From NCBI RefSeq assembly GCF_012641395.1, contig NZ_JABAIH010000014.1, positions 60,969-124,968 on the forward strand: 64,000 nucleotides of DNA, given 5' to 3'. The position numbers were made by a program, and so were the translations under genes. Each line of letters starts with the position of its first letter. Positions within the stretch are counted from its first letter, which is position 1. This document shows positions 17,550-25,819 of this stretch, piece by piece. The DNA is from Rhizobium sp. P32RR-XVIII (GTDB lineage Bacteria; Pseudomonadota; Alphaproteobacteria; Rhizobiales; Rhizobiaceae). The notes under the pieces are model-generated. The model did not search any database and was not told the DNA's origin. It saw only the letters and a list, made by a program, of their open reading frames with translations.

Positions 17550-17605
17550 CCCTGTCGGCACGAGCTCGAACGGTTTCGCCGCAAACTCGAACTCGGCCGA
17601 CAGGG
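17550..17605. other. Long imperfect stem-loop in a 434-bp gene-free gap
   Basis: The gap 17319-17752 has no convincing gene. Within it CCCTGTCGGC (17550-17559) pairs perfectly with GCCGACAGGG (17596-17605), and the interior (GAGCTCGAACGGTTT with AAACTCGAACTC) pairs imperfectly, giving a stem of more than 20 bp with a short apical loop. There is no T-tail. It could be a structured RNA, a palindromic repeat of a family dispersed in the genome, or a remnant of a mobile element. Confidence 0.45.
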
Positions 17606-17752
17606 ACCTCGTAGTTCGTGGTCACGCAGTGGGGCGATCGAACTGTTCAGCGGGTGGATGGCGCCGGATTGTAGGCTTAGGTCGCCTGTCATTTGCGCAT
17701 CAAATGAATCATTTCGATCCCGGCCAATGCGTGCCGGTGCATGACCGCTTCC

Positions 17753-18538
17753 TCACACGCTCGCGATCAGCCCGCCGTCGACACGGATAACGGAGCCCGT
17801 CAGATAGGAAGCGCGGCTGCTCGCCATGAAGGCGACCACGTCCGCATATTCCTGCGGATCACCATAGCGGCCGATCGGAATGGACGCGGTGCTCGCCGCC
17901 GAAACCTCTTCGACTGCCCTGCCCTCGCGCTTGGCCTTCTGCTCGTCGAGGAAGGTGATGCGCTGGGTCGCAACGCGGCCGGGCAGGACGATGTTGACGG
18001 TCACGCCGTCCCGGCCGACTTCACCGGCCAGCGTCTTCGACCAGCCAAGGAGCGACATGCGCAGGGAGTTCGAAAGGCCGAGATTGGGGATCGGCGCGAC
18101 CACGCCCGAGGAGGTGGAGGTAATGATGCGGCCCCACTTCTTCTCCCGCATCTTCGGCAGCACCGCGTCGCTGATGGCGATCACCGACAGCACCATGCTG
18201 TCAAAATACTTGCGCCAGCTCTCGACGCTCTGGCCGGACACCAGCGTCGGCGGCGGGCCGCCGGTGATGTTGACCAGCACGTCGACCGAACCCAGCTGCT
18301 GTTCGATGGCGGCAAGATTGGGTTCGATGGCGCCAAGGTTGGCCAGGTCCCATTCGAGCGCCATTGCCGATCCGCCGTTCGTGCGGATGTCGGCAACGGT
18401 CTTTTCCGCGGCTTGCCTGTTGATATCGGCAACGGCGACCAGCGCCTGTTCCCCGGCAAGCGTCCTTGCGATCGCACCGCCAAGGCCGCCGCCGGCCCCC
18501 AGCACGAGGGCCATCTTGCCCTTCAATCCAAGATCCAT
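17753..18538 (-). CDS. Divergent SDR-family protein lacking the usual Tyr/Lys catalytic pair
   Basis: 261 residues with an SDR layout: VLGAGGGLGGAIAR dinucleotide loop, VDVLVNITGGPPP, TSTSSGVVAPIPN and C-terminal YLTGSVIRVDGG. Where the catalytic YxxxK should be, the sequence reads LSNSLRMS, so both Tyr and Lys are missing. A recognised SDR branch (beta-ketoacyl reductase-like) has this pattern and may use another mechanism. ATG 18538 has AAGGAAACAGACC upstream. It lies downstream of the hydantoinase-family gene, separated by an SDR remnant. Confidence 0.8.
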   Translation of the reverse strand: MDLGLKGKMALVLGAGGGLGGAIARTLAGEQALVAVADINRQAAEKTVADIRTNGGSAMALEWDLANLGAIEPNLAAIEQQLGSVDVLVNITGGPPPTLVSGQSVESWRKYFDSMVLSVIAISDAVLPKMREKKWGRIITSTSSGVVAPIPNLGLSNSLRMSLLGWSKTLAGEVGRDGVTVNIVLPGRVATQRITFLDEQKAKREGRAVEEVSAASTASIPIGRYGDPQEYADVVAFMASSRASYLTGSVIRVDGGLIASV

Positions 18539-18558
18539 GGTCTGTTTCCTTTCGGTTG

Positions 18559-18671
18559 TTATTCAGTTCGTACTAGGCGTTTCGCCTCGGCCGGCCATCC
18601 ATCCGCCATCAGGTTGACGCCGGTGATGTAGCTCGCGATGGCGCGCGTAATCGAGCGCAGCGGGATCAGCA
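18559..18671 (-). pseudogene. 3' remnant of an SDR gene (remnant A)
   Basis: Immediately after the hydantoinase-family stop, the minus strand encodes IPLRS-ITRAIASYITGVNLMADGWPAEAK and ends at a TAA/TGA region near 18559. ASYITGVNL.ADG is the standard C-terminal end of SDR enzymes. The segment has no start or Rossmann domain, an apparent internal deletion after IPLRS, and one Gly missing from the usual DGGW. It is therefore a decayed gene, not the start of the next SDR gene. Confidence 0.7.
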
Positions 18672-20135
18672 TCAGCGAAACTTCATGGTATTGTCCGTAA
18701 CATCGAAGCCGGTGACCGGCTGTCCGGTCGGTTTTGCTGCGTTCGGCCGTGCGCATACGAGCAGCCGGCCGCCTCCGGTGTCGGCGAACAGCTCACCACG
18801 ATGGCAAACGATTTCCCCCCTGACGAGCGTGGTCTGCGGCCATCCCTCGACCTGCATTCCCTCGTAGGGCGTGTAGTCCAATTCGTCGTGGAGCGTGTCT
18901 TTGCCGATCCGCACGCGCTTTTTCTCGTTCCAGACAACGATGTCGGCATCTGCACCAAGAGCAAGAATACCCTTGCGTCCCTGCAGACCGTAGAGCTCAG
19001 CCGGCCGCTCGGCTGTTACCCGAACGAAGTCCCCGAGCGATAATCTGCCTTTGCCGACGCCCTCCGAGAACAGAAGCGGCAATCGGGTTTCAAGTCCCGG
19101 CAGGCCGTAGGGAACCTTGTTGAAAGCGGCATTTTTGCCGTTCCGCATCTTTCCGTCCGGCCCTTCAAAAAAGAAGGCCGAGTGGTCCGACGAATAGACG
19201 TCGATCGAGCCATCAGCCAGCCCCTTCCACAAGGCCTTCTGATGCCGCTGGTCACGCAGCGGTGGACTGCAGCAATATTTTGCGGCCTCGAAATCCGGCC
19301 TATCGAGATCCTCTTCGCTGAGGACAAGATATTGCGGGCAGGTTTCTGCATAGGTGCGTACACCCTCGGTGCGCGACCATCGGATTTGCTCGAGGGCATC
19401 CTTGGACGATACGTGAACGATCAGGATAGGAACGTCGATGAGCTCCGCCATCGTGATCGCATGATGCGTTGCGTCCCGCTCAGCGATGATCGGCCGCGAA
19501 CGGCTGAGATACTTCAGGTCGCCGTAGCCGTGCCCCAGCATCCGTTCCGTCAGCCACGCAATCAGGTCATGACTCTCGGCATGGATCATCACCATCATCT
19601 GCTCGCGGCGGGCGACTGCCAGGACATCCAAGGCGGATCGATCGTCGAGCCTCAGCGCGTCATAGGTCAGGTAGATTTTCACGGAGGTGAAGCCTTCGGC
19701 AGCAAGCGCCGGGATGTCCGTTTCAAGGGTTTGCGGTGTCGGATCGGTGACGATGAGGTGGAAAGCATAATCCACGACGGATTGGCCAGCCGCCCGCACC
19801 TTGTAGTCCTCGACCGCGGCCCGCAATGACGTGCCGCGATGCTGTACGGCAAAGGGCATCAGTGTTGTTGTTCCGCCGAATGCGGCTGGAATGGATGCCG
19901 ATCGAAATGTGTCCGCCGTTCTCGCACCTGTCGATGTCAGCTGGTCGATATGGCAATGGGCGTCGATCCCACCGGGCAAAATCAAGTGGCCTTCGGCATC
20001 GAGCTCACGCCGACCACTTGGCAGCCCCTTGCCGATTGCCGCAATCACTCCTCCAGTACTCGCGATATCGCCTTCGACGAGGCCATCGGGCGTGAAGATG
20101 CGCCCGTTTCTCACGACGAGATCAAAGTCAGCCAT
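18672..20135 (-). CDS. Dihydropyrimidinase/D-hydantoinase family amidohydrolase
   Basis: 487 residues. The cyclic amidohydrolase barrel shows PGGIDAHCHIDQ (first metal His pair), SVKIYLTY (bridging carboxylated Lys), MIHAESH, ILIVHVSS (metal His) and SSDHSAFFF (catalytic Asp). All metal ligands are present, so an active ring-opening hydrolase of dihydropyrimidines, hydantoins or allantoin-like ureides is expected. It overlaps the end of the epimerase-like gene by 8 bp, indicating coupling. Context with ABC uptake and, across the locus, allantoin genes suggests cyclic ureide catabolism. Confidence 0.88.
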   Translation of the reverse strand: MADFDLVVRNGRIFTPDGLVEGDIASTGGVIAAIGKGLPSGRRELDAEGHLILPGGIDAHCHIDQLTSTGARTADTFRSASIPAAFGGTTTLMPFAVQHRGTSLRAAVEDYKVRAAGQSVVDYAFHLIVTDPTPQTLETDIPALAAEGFTSVKIYLTYDALRLDDRSALDVLAVARREQMMVMIHAESHDLIAWLTERMLGHGYGDLKYLSRSRPIIAERDATHHAITMAELIDVPILIVHVSSKDALEQIRWSRTEGVRTYAETCPQYLVLSEEDLDRPDFEAAKYCCSPPLRDQRHQKALWKGLADGSIDVYSSDHSAFFFEGPDGKMRNGKNAAFNKVPYGLPGLETRLPLLFSEGVGKGRLSLGDFVRVTAERPAELYGLQGRKGILALGADADIVVWNEKKRVRIGKDTLHDELDYTPYEGMQVEGWPQTTLVRGEIVCHRGELFADTGGGRLLVCARPNAAKPTGQPVTGFDVTDNTMKFR

Positions 20136-21135
20136 AGCCCTGCCCTTTCAAGAAGTTGCTGTGAGGAGCGATCCAGCCCATGTAGTCGGCGAAGGCGGCG
20201 TCGAGGCCATAGCGCGGCTCGAATCCGATTTCGCCGCGCAATCGCTCGATCGCGAGAGGAGGTCTGTCACTTCCACCGTGGAAATCGACCGTCGCCTCCT
20301 CCCCGGGTTCGGCGAGGCGATACTCAAATGCTGGAAAAGAGCGGGCCAGTCGATCGCACCAATCGAGAACCGTCCATTCATATCCCAGCCCAATATTCAC
20401 AGGCCCCGATATTGAGCCCTCTGCATTCAGAACCTTCGTAACCGCATTGGCGACATCGCGGCTGTAGATCCAGTCTCTGCGCCCGCGCCGGGGCAATACG
20501 CAGGGCTGCCCACCAAAGAGAGCAGTTGCAGTCGCCTGCAGGATCGCGCTTAACGTGTTTCGAACGCCTGAGGAATGCTCCCACGGCCCGAAAACTGAAC
20601 CCAGGCGCACGCAGCGAAGGGAAATTCGCTTGTGCGACGCGAGCCGTTCCGCAAGACGCTCGGCGGCGTATTTCGAGATTGCGTAAACCGAGCGCGGCGA
20701 TGGCGCGGTACGAACTTCATCCAGCGTCTCCGTCGTGCCGGCATGGGCGCCATAGACCGACGCAGACCCAAGAAAGACCATCCTGCGAAGACGTGTGCGG
20801 GCCGCGGCACGAATGGCGTTGACCGTGCCGCCGACATTGACTGCAAGCGTCAAATCAACGGATGACGCCTCGTTGGCATCATTGGGCGTCACCGCCGATC
20901 CGTGAATGACCGCATCGGTATCCTGAGCCGCCGCCAGCAACCGCTCGGCGTCACGGATATCGCCTTCGACGATTTCGATCCGACCGGGCAGTCGGCTGAA
21001 TTCGTCGAGCGCCGTCGGCAAGGCGGGTTTTCTATCGAAACTGACGACCTCAACCCCGGCAGAAAGCAGCGCCTCCGTGAGGCTGAGGCCCACGAAACCG
21101 GAGCCGCCAGTGATAAGAACCCGCCGCACCGTCAT
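20128..21135 (-). CDS. NAD-dependent epimerase/dehydratase family protein, locus A
   Basis: 335 residues, extended SDR type: VLITGGSGFVGLSLTEALL for cofactor, then FLGSASVYG and the catalytic YAISKYAAERLA. A paralogue is at 29037. In both loci it follows ABC transport genes, which argues for a role on the imported compound rather than in surface polysaccharide. The ATG overlaps the TAG of SDR remnant B. The DNA end overlaps the hydantoinase-family start. Substrate unknown; nucleotide-sugar work is possible but not supported by neighbours. Confidence 0.82.
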   Translation of the reverse strand: MTVRRVLITGGSGFVGLSLTEALLSAGVEVVSFDRKPALPTALDEFSRLPGRIEIVEGDIRDAERLLAAAQDTDAVIHGSAVTPNDANEASSVDLTLAVNVGGTVNAIRAAARTRLRRMVFLGSASVYGAHAGTTETLDEVRTAPSPRSVYAISKYAAERLAERLASHKRISLRCVRLGSVFGPWEHSSGVRNTLSAILQATATALFGGQPCVLPRRGRRDWIYSRDVANAVTKVLNAEGSISGPVNIGLGYEWTVLDWCDRLARSFPAFEYRLAEPGEEATVDFHGGSDRPPLAIERLRGEIGFEPRYGLDAAFADYMGWIAPHSNFLKGQGYG

Positions 21136-21217
21136 CTATGCCAGCCACCCGCCATCGGCAGGCAGAATCGCGCCCGCCTTGCAGCTCCATCTGTCGCTCG
21201 CAGGAAACAGGGTTCCC
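21136..21217 (-). pseudogene. 3' remnant of an SDR gene (remnant B)
   Basis: Between the ATPase stop (21218) and the epimerase start, the minus strand reads LFPASDRWSCKAGAILPADGGWLA followed by TAG. This is the C-terminal end of a classical SDR (LFLASD..S..TG..LPADGGW). There is no start, so it is the tail of a lost gene. The TAG is directly followed by the epimerase ATG, suggesting the lost SDR was once its operon neighbour, as an intact SDR still is in locus B. Confidence 0.72.
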
Positions 21218-21994
21218 TCATTTCAGTATTCTTTCCAGGAAGCGCTGCAGCCGCTCGCTCTTCGGATTGTCGAAGAGCTCTGCCGGCGTGCCGGCCTCGA
21301 CGTCACGTCCCTGGTCCATGAAGACGACACGATCGGCGACCCGCTTGGCAAAGCCCATCTCGTGCGTCGCCACAATCATCGTCATGCCTTCCGCGGCGAC
21401 CTGCTCCATGGTCAGCAGCACCTCGCCGACGAGCTCGGGGTCCAGCGCCGAGGTCGGCTCGTCAAAAAGCATCACTTTCGGTTGCATTGCAAGCGCCCTG
21501 GCAATCGCCACGCGTTGGCGCTGACCACCCGAAAGGTGGTCAGGATAGCTCCCGGCTTTATGATCGAGGCCAACCTTGGCCAACATTCTGTGACCGACAT
21601 CCACCGCCTCGGCCAATGGCATGCCGCGAACGTCGGTCAGGCCGAGCGTGACATTCTCGATCGCGGAGAGATGCGGCCACAGATAAAAGAGCTGAAACAC
21701 CATCCCAATTCCGGCGCGCAACTCCGCTAACTCGCGCCCCCCCATGGCGCGGCGTCGGACCGAGCCATTCTCGACGTAGCCGATCGGCCGTCCATCAACC
21801 CGGATTTCGCCGATATCTGGGACTTCGAGATGATTGATGCACCGAAGAAAGGTGCTCTTGCCCGATCCACTCGGACCAATGAGACAGACAACCTCTCCCT
21901 TGTTCACATCCATCGAAACGCCGCGCAGCGCTTGGACCGCCCCAAAGGACTTCTGAACGCCGCGGGCCTGGATCATCGTTTCCATGCTTCCCAT
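21218..21994 (-). CDS. Polar amino-acid-type ABC transporter ATP-binding protein
   Basis: About 255 residues; start is one of three close ATGs (21994, 21985, 21976). Complete ABC ATPase: Walker A GPSGSGKST, signature LSGGQRQRVAIARAL, Walker B VMLFDEPTSALDPE and switch His in VATHEMGFA. This is the GlnQ/HisP class. It follows the permease by 2 bp. It is the only ATPase of this class in the window, so it may also serve the locus B importer, which lacks one. Confidence 0.92.
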   Translation of the reverse strand: MGSMETMIQARGVQKSFGAVQALRGVSMDVNKGEVVCLIGPSGSGKSTFLRCINHLEVPDIGEIRVDGRPIGYVENGSVRRRAMGGRELAELRAGIGMVFQLFYLWPHLSAIENVTLGLTDVRGMPLAEAVDVGHRMLAKVGLDHKAGSYPDHLSGGQRQRVAIARALAMQPKVMLFDEPTSALDPELVGEVLLTMEQVAAEGMTMIVATHEMGFAKRVADRVVFMDQGRDVEAGTPAELFDNPKSERLQRFLERILK

Positions 21995-21996
21995 CC

Positions 21997-22728
21997 TTAT
22001 GCGCTCGCCGCAATCGCGACCGGCTCGCCGTCAATGACCTTCAGAAGCCGCTTGCGCCGCGCGCTCAAACCGCGCTCCTCGAACTTCATCTGGCCTTCGA
22101 GAAGCACCTGAAGCCCAGTCAGGCAGCTTGTGAGACAAAGATAAATGACACCCGTTGCGGACAGGATTTCGATGGCACGATAGGTGCTCGAATAGATCGC
22201 CTGCGCCGTCAGCATCAGTTCCTGAACCGTGATCACCGAGGCAAGTGAGGAGTTCTTCGTGTGGCTGATGAAGTTGCTCATGTAGGGTGGAATGATGATC
22301 CGAACCGCCTGGGGCAGAAGGATCTTGCGGACGATTGCGGGGTATCGCATGCCGATCGCCTGGGCGGCTTCGATCTGGCCGATGTGGACCGCTTGCAGGC
22401 CGGCGCGAAAGATCTCGGTGTTATAGGCAGCCGAACTCACCGAGAAGGCAATGATCGCAGCCGGGAATGCATCCAGCGTGACGCCGAACATGGGCGCGGC
22501 GTAGTAGACAAAGAAGAGGTGCAACAGCACCGGCGTTCCGCGAAAAATCCAGACATAGGTCCAGACGAGCCCACGCAGCCAGGCCATTCGCGATAATCGG
22601 CCTAGCGCGAGGAAGAACCCGGCGATCGTCCCGATGAACTGGCTGATCAGCGTCAGCACGACCGTCATTATGGCGGCGTTGAGCAAGGTCGGAAGGTTTT
22701 TCCAGACCACCGAAAAATCGAGATCCAT
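21997..22728 (-). CDS. Polar amino-acid-type ABC transporter permease, locus A
   Basis: 243 residues with about five membrane segments and the EAA loop (EIFRAGLQAVHIGQIEAAQAIGMR) that docks the ATPase. The N-terminal FSVVWKNLPTLLNAAIMTVVLT is typical of the HisM/GlnP class. Only one permease is present, so it may work as a homodimer. The C-terminal 25 residues are a basic cytoplasmic tail. It lies between binding-protein and ATPase genes. Confidence 0.9.
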   Translation of the reverse strand: MDLDFSVVWKNLPTLLNAAIMTVVLTLISQFIGTIAGFFLALGRLSRMAWLRGLVWTYVWIFRGTPVLLHLFFVYYAAPMFGVTLDAFPAAIIAFSVSSAAYNTEIFRAGLQAVHIGQIEAAQAIGMRYPAIVRKILLPQAVRIIIPPYMSNFISHTKNSSLASVITVQELMLTAQAIYSSTYRAIEILSATGVIYLCLTSCLTGLQVLLEGQMKFEERGLSARRKRLLKVIDGEPVAIAASA

Positions 22729-22747
22729 GATCGTATCTCCTTATGGG

Positions 22748-22775
22748 TTGTCTCCCGGCGGCCGCCGAGAGACAA
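22748..22775 (-). other. Hairpin between binding-protein and permease genes
   Basis: TTGTCTC and GAGACAA flank an inner CGGCGGCCGCCG palindrome, making a strong extended stem in the 54-bp gap after the binding-protein stop. Such structures often protect the 3' end of the more abundant binding-protein mRNA. Confidence 0.55.
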
Positions 22776-22782
22776 GACGTCA

Positions 22783-23586
22783 TCAGGGAACCTTATCGAC
22801 CAGCTGCGCGCTGAAATTGTCGATGCCGAAATACTTGCTCGCCCACTGATCCAGCAGGCCTTTCTGGCGCATTTCGGTAATTGCTGCGTCGATTGCCGCC
22901 TTCAGATCCGGAGATCCCTTCGGCATCGGCACGCCGACATATCGGATCTGGTACGGCTCCCCGACAATCGCGCCGATACCCTGGCGCTGCTTGAGGAAAT
23001 TGGCGGCTGCCGTGTCTGGCGCGATGAGAGCATCTACACGGCCGATCGCCAGATCCTGGAACATCTCGGCGTAGCCTGCATATCCCTTGAACTGGCTGAA
23101 TGCGCCGAACTTCGAAGCGATGTCCTGCGCGGGCATTTCACCATCGTTGGCGCCCGAGATCGCTCCTACGCGCTTGCCCGCCAAATCCTTGTAGCCGTTG
23201 ATACCTTCCGCCTTGGAGCTCTTCACAACCACAACCGCCGACCGGGAGTACGGGATTGAATAATCGAAGGTCGCCTTGCGGTCCTCAGTGATGTTGACGT
23301 TGGAAAAGACGGCATCGAAACGTCCTGTTTGCAGGCCGGGGAGAATGCCCTTGAAGTCAAGCCGGTTCATCCGAATCTCCACCCCAAGCTTATCCTGGAC
23401 GTACTTCTCGACCTGGATGTCATAGCCATCCAGCTCGTTGTCTTCGTTGAGGAAGCTTACAGGCGGCAGATTACCGCTCGTTGCGGCGTTCAGATAACCG
23501 CGGGCTTTGATGTCAGCAAGGCTGGCGGCGTTCGCAGCAGCGGCGACGATTGAAATCGCGGCCGCCGAAATCAAAAGTTTCAGCAT
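22783..23586 (-). CDS. Polar amino-acid-type ABC transporter substrate-binding protein, locus A
   Basis: 267 residues. A signal peptide of about 20 residues ends ANAA, followed by a two-lobed type 3 binding fold: ARGYLNAATSGNLPPVSF, GYDIQVEKYVQDKL, GRFDAVFSNVNITEDR and GKRVGAISGAND. In cystine/glutamine-type binders an Arg in the DxxxxxxTxTxxR-like loop holds a carboxylate; here the loop reads NVNITEDR. It leads the minus-strand locus A operon and is divergent from the GntR gene at 23736. Confidence 0.9.
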   Translation of the reverse strand: MLKLLISAAAISIVAAAANAASLADIKARGYLNAATSGNLPPVSFLNEDNELDGYDIQVEKYVQDKLGVEIRMNRLDFKGILPGLQTGRFDAVFSNVNITEDRKATFDYSIPYSRSAVVVVKSSKAEGINGYKDLAGKRVGAISGANDGEMPAQDIASKFGAFSQFKGYAGYAEMFQDLAIGRVDALIAPDTAAANFLKQRQGIGAIVGEPYQIRYVGVPMPKGSPDLKAAIDAAITEMRQKGLLDQWASKYFGIDNFSAQLVDKVP

Positions 23587-23634
23587 CCTTCATTCCCCTT
23601 TGGTTCTGGTGGGAAATCCCTAGACAATCCCACT

Positions 23635-23653
23635 GGTATCCCACTAAGATACC
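23635..23653. promoter_or_regulatory. Probable GntR/FCD operator, locus A promoter
   Basis: GGTATC-CCACTAA-GATACC is a perfect 6-bp inverted repeat with a 7-bp spacer, 49 bp upstream of the binding-protein start and between it and the divergent GntR gene. The segment TGGTATCCCA is repeated in the locus B promoter (25303 onward), as expected of a site read by the two related regulators here. Confidence 0.6.
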
Positions 23654-23735
23654 GTAACAGCGACGAACCAAAAGTGTCAATCGCCAAAACAACGAACTCG
23701 CGGGGAAGACGGGTCACATCATTGAGGAGGCAGCA

Positions 23736-24383
23736 ATGAGGGGAAGCGCTATGGTTGATGCAAGCCGCCTGTCCGAGCAGACTCATGAGCATTTGCTGTC
23801 GCTCATCGAAACCGGCGAGCTTAGACCTGGCGACCTCTTGGAAGAGCGAGCATTGGCAGCAAGGCTCAATGTCTCCCGAACGCCGATCCGCGCTGCTCTC
23901 TCACGCCTCGTCGGTGAGGGCCTTGTCGATCGCGCGCCAAATGGATTGTTGACGGTCACCGAACTTGGCCTGGAGGACTTTGCTCAGCTCATCCAGTTTC
24001 GGCGCCTCCTTGAGGGCGAAGCAGCGTTGCAGGCGGCGGGGAAAATTCCAGAAGCCGAACTGGGAAGTCTGATCGACAGGATTGAAGGAGCTATGGCCTC
24101 GCCTGATCCATCAGAGCATTGGCGGCTGGATGATGAACTGCATGCGCTGGTCGCCAGATATTGCGCGAACCGCTGGCTTGGCCGGTCCGTTACAACGGTG
24201 CGCCGCCTGATCAGAATGTGCAACGTCGAGAAGTTGCCTCACCGTTTCAATGAGACCTGCATGGAACATCTCGCAATTTTGCGCGCACTCCAGGAGACCA
24301 ATGGAGATCTCGCTCGGGAATGCATGCGAAATCACATCGACCAAGTGAGGCTTGGATTCTTGAAGCTGTTGAGCATGCGCTAG
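23736..24383 (+). CDS. GntR family regulator with FCD domain 1
   Basis: 215 residues. N-terminal winged helix (LEERALAARLNVSRTPIRAALSRLVGEGLV) and a helical FCD effector domain with RRLLEGEAALQAA, DDELHALVA and the metal-site type His residues near EHLAIL and NHIDQVR. FCD regulators sense carboxylates or related catabolites. ATG has GAGGAGGCAGCA upstream. It is divergent from the locus A operon and probably represses it. Confidence 0.9.
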   Translation: MRGSAMVDASRLSEQTHEHLLSLIETGELRPGDLLEERALAARLNVSRTPIRAALSRLVGEGLVDRAPNGLLTVTELGLEDFAQLIQFRRLLEGEAALQAAGKIPEAELGSLIDRIEGAMASPDPSEHWRLDDELHALVARYCANRWLGRSVTTVRRLIRMCNVEKLPHRFNETCMEHLAILRALQETNGDLARECMRNHIDQVRLGFLKLLSMR

Positions 24384-24483
24384 AAAAGCGCCGCCTAGCA
24401 TATGGGCTCAGGTACCGTAGAGCCGGAGGATTCGCGCCGAAGCGACCTGAAATCCGAATCTGCATCCGCTTCAGGGTGCCGGC

Positions 24484-25149
24484 CTATTCCGTGAAGAGCC
24501 AGCGCATGAAACGCTCCCTCACGCGGTCGATGTGGGTTGCCATTGCCTGCCGCGCTTCATCTGGCTTCTTTTCGGCAACAGCCTCCAAGACGGCGATATG
24601 CTCGCGGGCCTGCTGCTCGAAATTCTTCTCCATCCGGACCACGTGGCACATACGCGCCTTGTCTCTAAGATTGCGGATATACTGCGCAAGCAAGGGTTTG
24701 CCGCTCGCGTCCGCGACGAAGAGGTGAAACTCGTCGTCGTATTCCCAGAACGGATCGAATTCCAGGTCGGGGTCCTCAAGGATGGCGCGGCTCTTTTCCA
24801 GGATCTTGTCGACGCTACCGGGAGTGCTGCGATGGGCGGCCTGCGCGGCAGCCTCTCCCTCGAGCAGCCGGCGAATGACGAGGATCTCCATCAGCTCTTC
24901 GACGGCGACTTGGCGGATGACGATACTGCCGTTCGACAAGCGGGCCACGAGGCCCTCACCGACGAGCCGATTGATTGCGGCCCTTAGCGGCGTTCTCGAC
25001 GCGTTGATCTGCTCGGCGAGTTTGCGTTCCGTGAAAACGTCTCCCGGCCCGAGTTCGCGCGCCAGTATCAGGCTCCGCATGTACTGGTAGGCCTGCTCGG
25101 AAATCTTTGTTTGATCCCGCGTTGTCGCGAGTGCGGCGTCGTTCTGCAC
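24484..25149 (-). CDS. GntR family regulator with FCD domain 2
   Basis: 221 residues, related to the regulator at 23736: winged helix (TERKLAEQINASRTPLRAAINRLVGEGLV) and FCD domain with RRLLEGEAAAQAA, YDDEFHLFVAD and EHIAVLEAV. It is divergent from the ureidoglycolate lyase gene and likely controls locus B. The two GntR genes point towards each other, with 100 bp between their ends. Confidence 0.9.
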   Translation of the reverse strand: MQNDAALATTRDQTKISEQAYQYMRSLILARELGPGDVFTERKLAEQINASRTPLRAAINRLVGEGLVARLSNGSIVIRQVAVEELMEILVIRRLLEGEAAAQAAHRSTPGSVDKILEKSRAILEDPDLEFDPFWEYDDEFHLFVADASGKPLLAQYIRNLRDKARMCHVVRMEKNFEQQAREHIAVLEAVAEKKPDEARQAMATHIDRVRERFMRWLFTE

Positions 25150-25207
25150 TTTTATTCCTTGAATTATCCCGTCGAATTCTCCTTAGACGATTGGAGCTTG
25201 GGGAGCA

Positions 25208-25220
25208 ATCCCAACGGGGT
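25208..25220. promoter_or_regulatory. Possible second GntR half-site cluster
   Basis: ATCCCAACGGGGT is an imperfect 13-bp palindrome resembling the perfect ATCCCAGTGGGAT at 25307, whose centre is 99 bp away. Two sites in one promoter would suit cooperative or looped repression. Confidence 0.35.
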
Positions 25221-25306
25221 CCCGCCGGTACAAGCCGGCCCTGGCTTTTTCATTTCCGCTTTACAATATATTTTTTGCCGATAAATTCCATTCGTGCCCC
25301 GTTGGT

Positions 25307-25319
25307 ATCCCAGTGGGAT
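25307..25319. promoter_or_regulatory. Probable GntR/FCD operator, locus B promoter
   Basis: ATCCCAGTGGGAT is a perfect 13-bp palindrome within TTGGTATCCCAGTGGGATTT. It is 17 bp upstream of the allA GTG and shares TGGTATCCCA with the locus A operator. Its position between promoter and start fits repression. Confidence 0.6.
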
Positions 25320-25335
25320 TTATGATGGAGTTTGC

Positions 25336-25815
25336 GTGGATCGAATTATTCAACCGCTCACCCAACGGGAATTCGCCGGATTCGGCGACGTCATCGAACA
25401 TGAGGGTGACCAGCGCCGTCGTGCGCTGTCGATCGACTTCATCGACGCGCAAGACGACATGCGTCGTGCCTTCTGGGTTTCGAAGGTATCGGAGGCGGCG
25501 ACTTTGCCGACGAAAGTAACACAGCTTGAGCGGCATCCCTATTCCGACCAGGGATTCGTTCCGCTACGCGATACGCGATTCCTGGTAGTGGTGTGCCCAG
25601 ACGATGCCAAAGGCGATCCCGATGTCGAGCGGATTAAAGCCTTCGTCGCTGAGCCAGGTCAGGGCGTGATCTATCGCCGGAATGTTTGGCACGCGCCGCT
25701 GTCGGCGCTGACCGCGCCGGCGGAATTCTTCGTCACGATGGGAGTGACGGACAAAGCCGACAACGACGAATTTTTTGAGCTGGCGACGCCGCTCGGCATA
25801 AGCTCGGGAGGATAG
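25336..25815 (+). CDS. allA: Ureidoglycolate lyase
   Basis: 159 residues. GTG 25336 is chosen because GGAG lies 6 bp upstream and the product then starts IIQPLTQREFAGFGDVIE, as AllA proteins do. Other landmarks are LERHPYSDQGFVPL, FLVVVCPD and VIYRRNVWHAPLSAL. AllA releases urea and glyoxylate from ureidoglycolate, a late step of allantoin breakdown. It is followed 4 bp later by the PuuE gene, supporting a ureide pathway. Confidence 0.85.
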   Translation: MDRIIQPLTQREFAGFGDVIEHEGDQRRRALSIDFIDAQDDMRRAFWVSKVSEAATLPTKVTQLERHPYSDQGFVPLRDTRFLVVVCPDDAKGDPDVERIKAFVAEPGQGVIYRRNVWHAPLSALTAPAEFFVTMGVTDKADNDEFFELATPLGISSGG

Positions 25816-25819
25816 AGCG

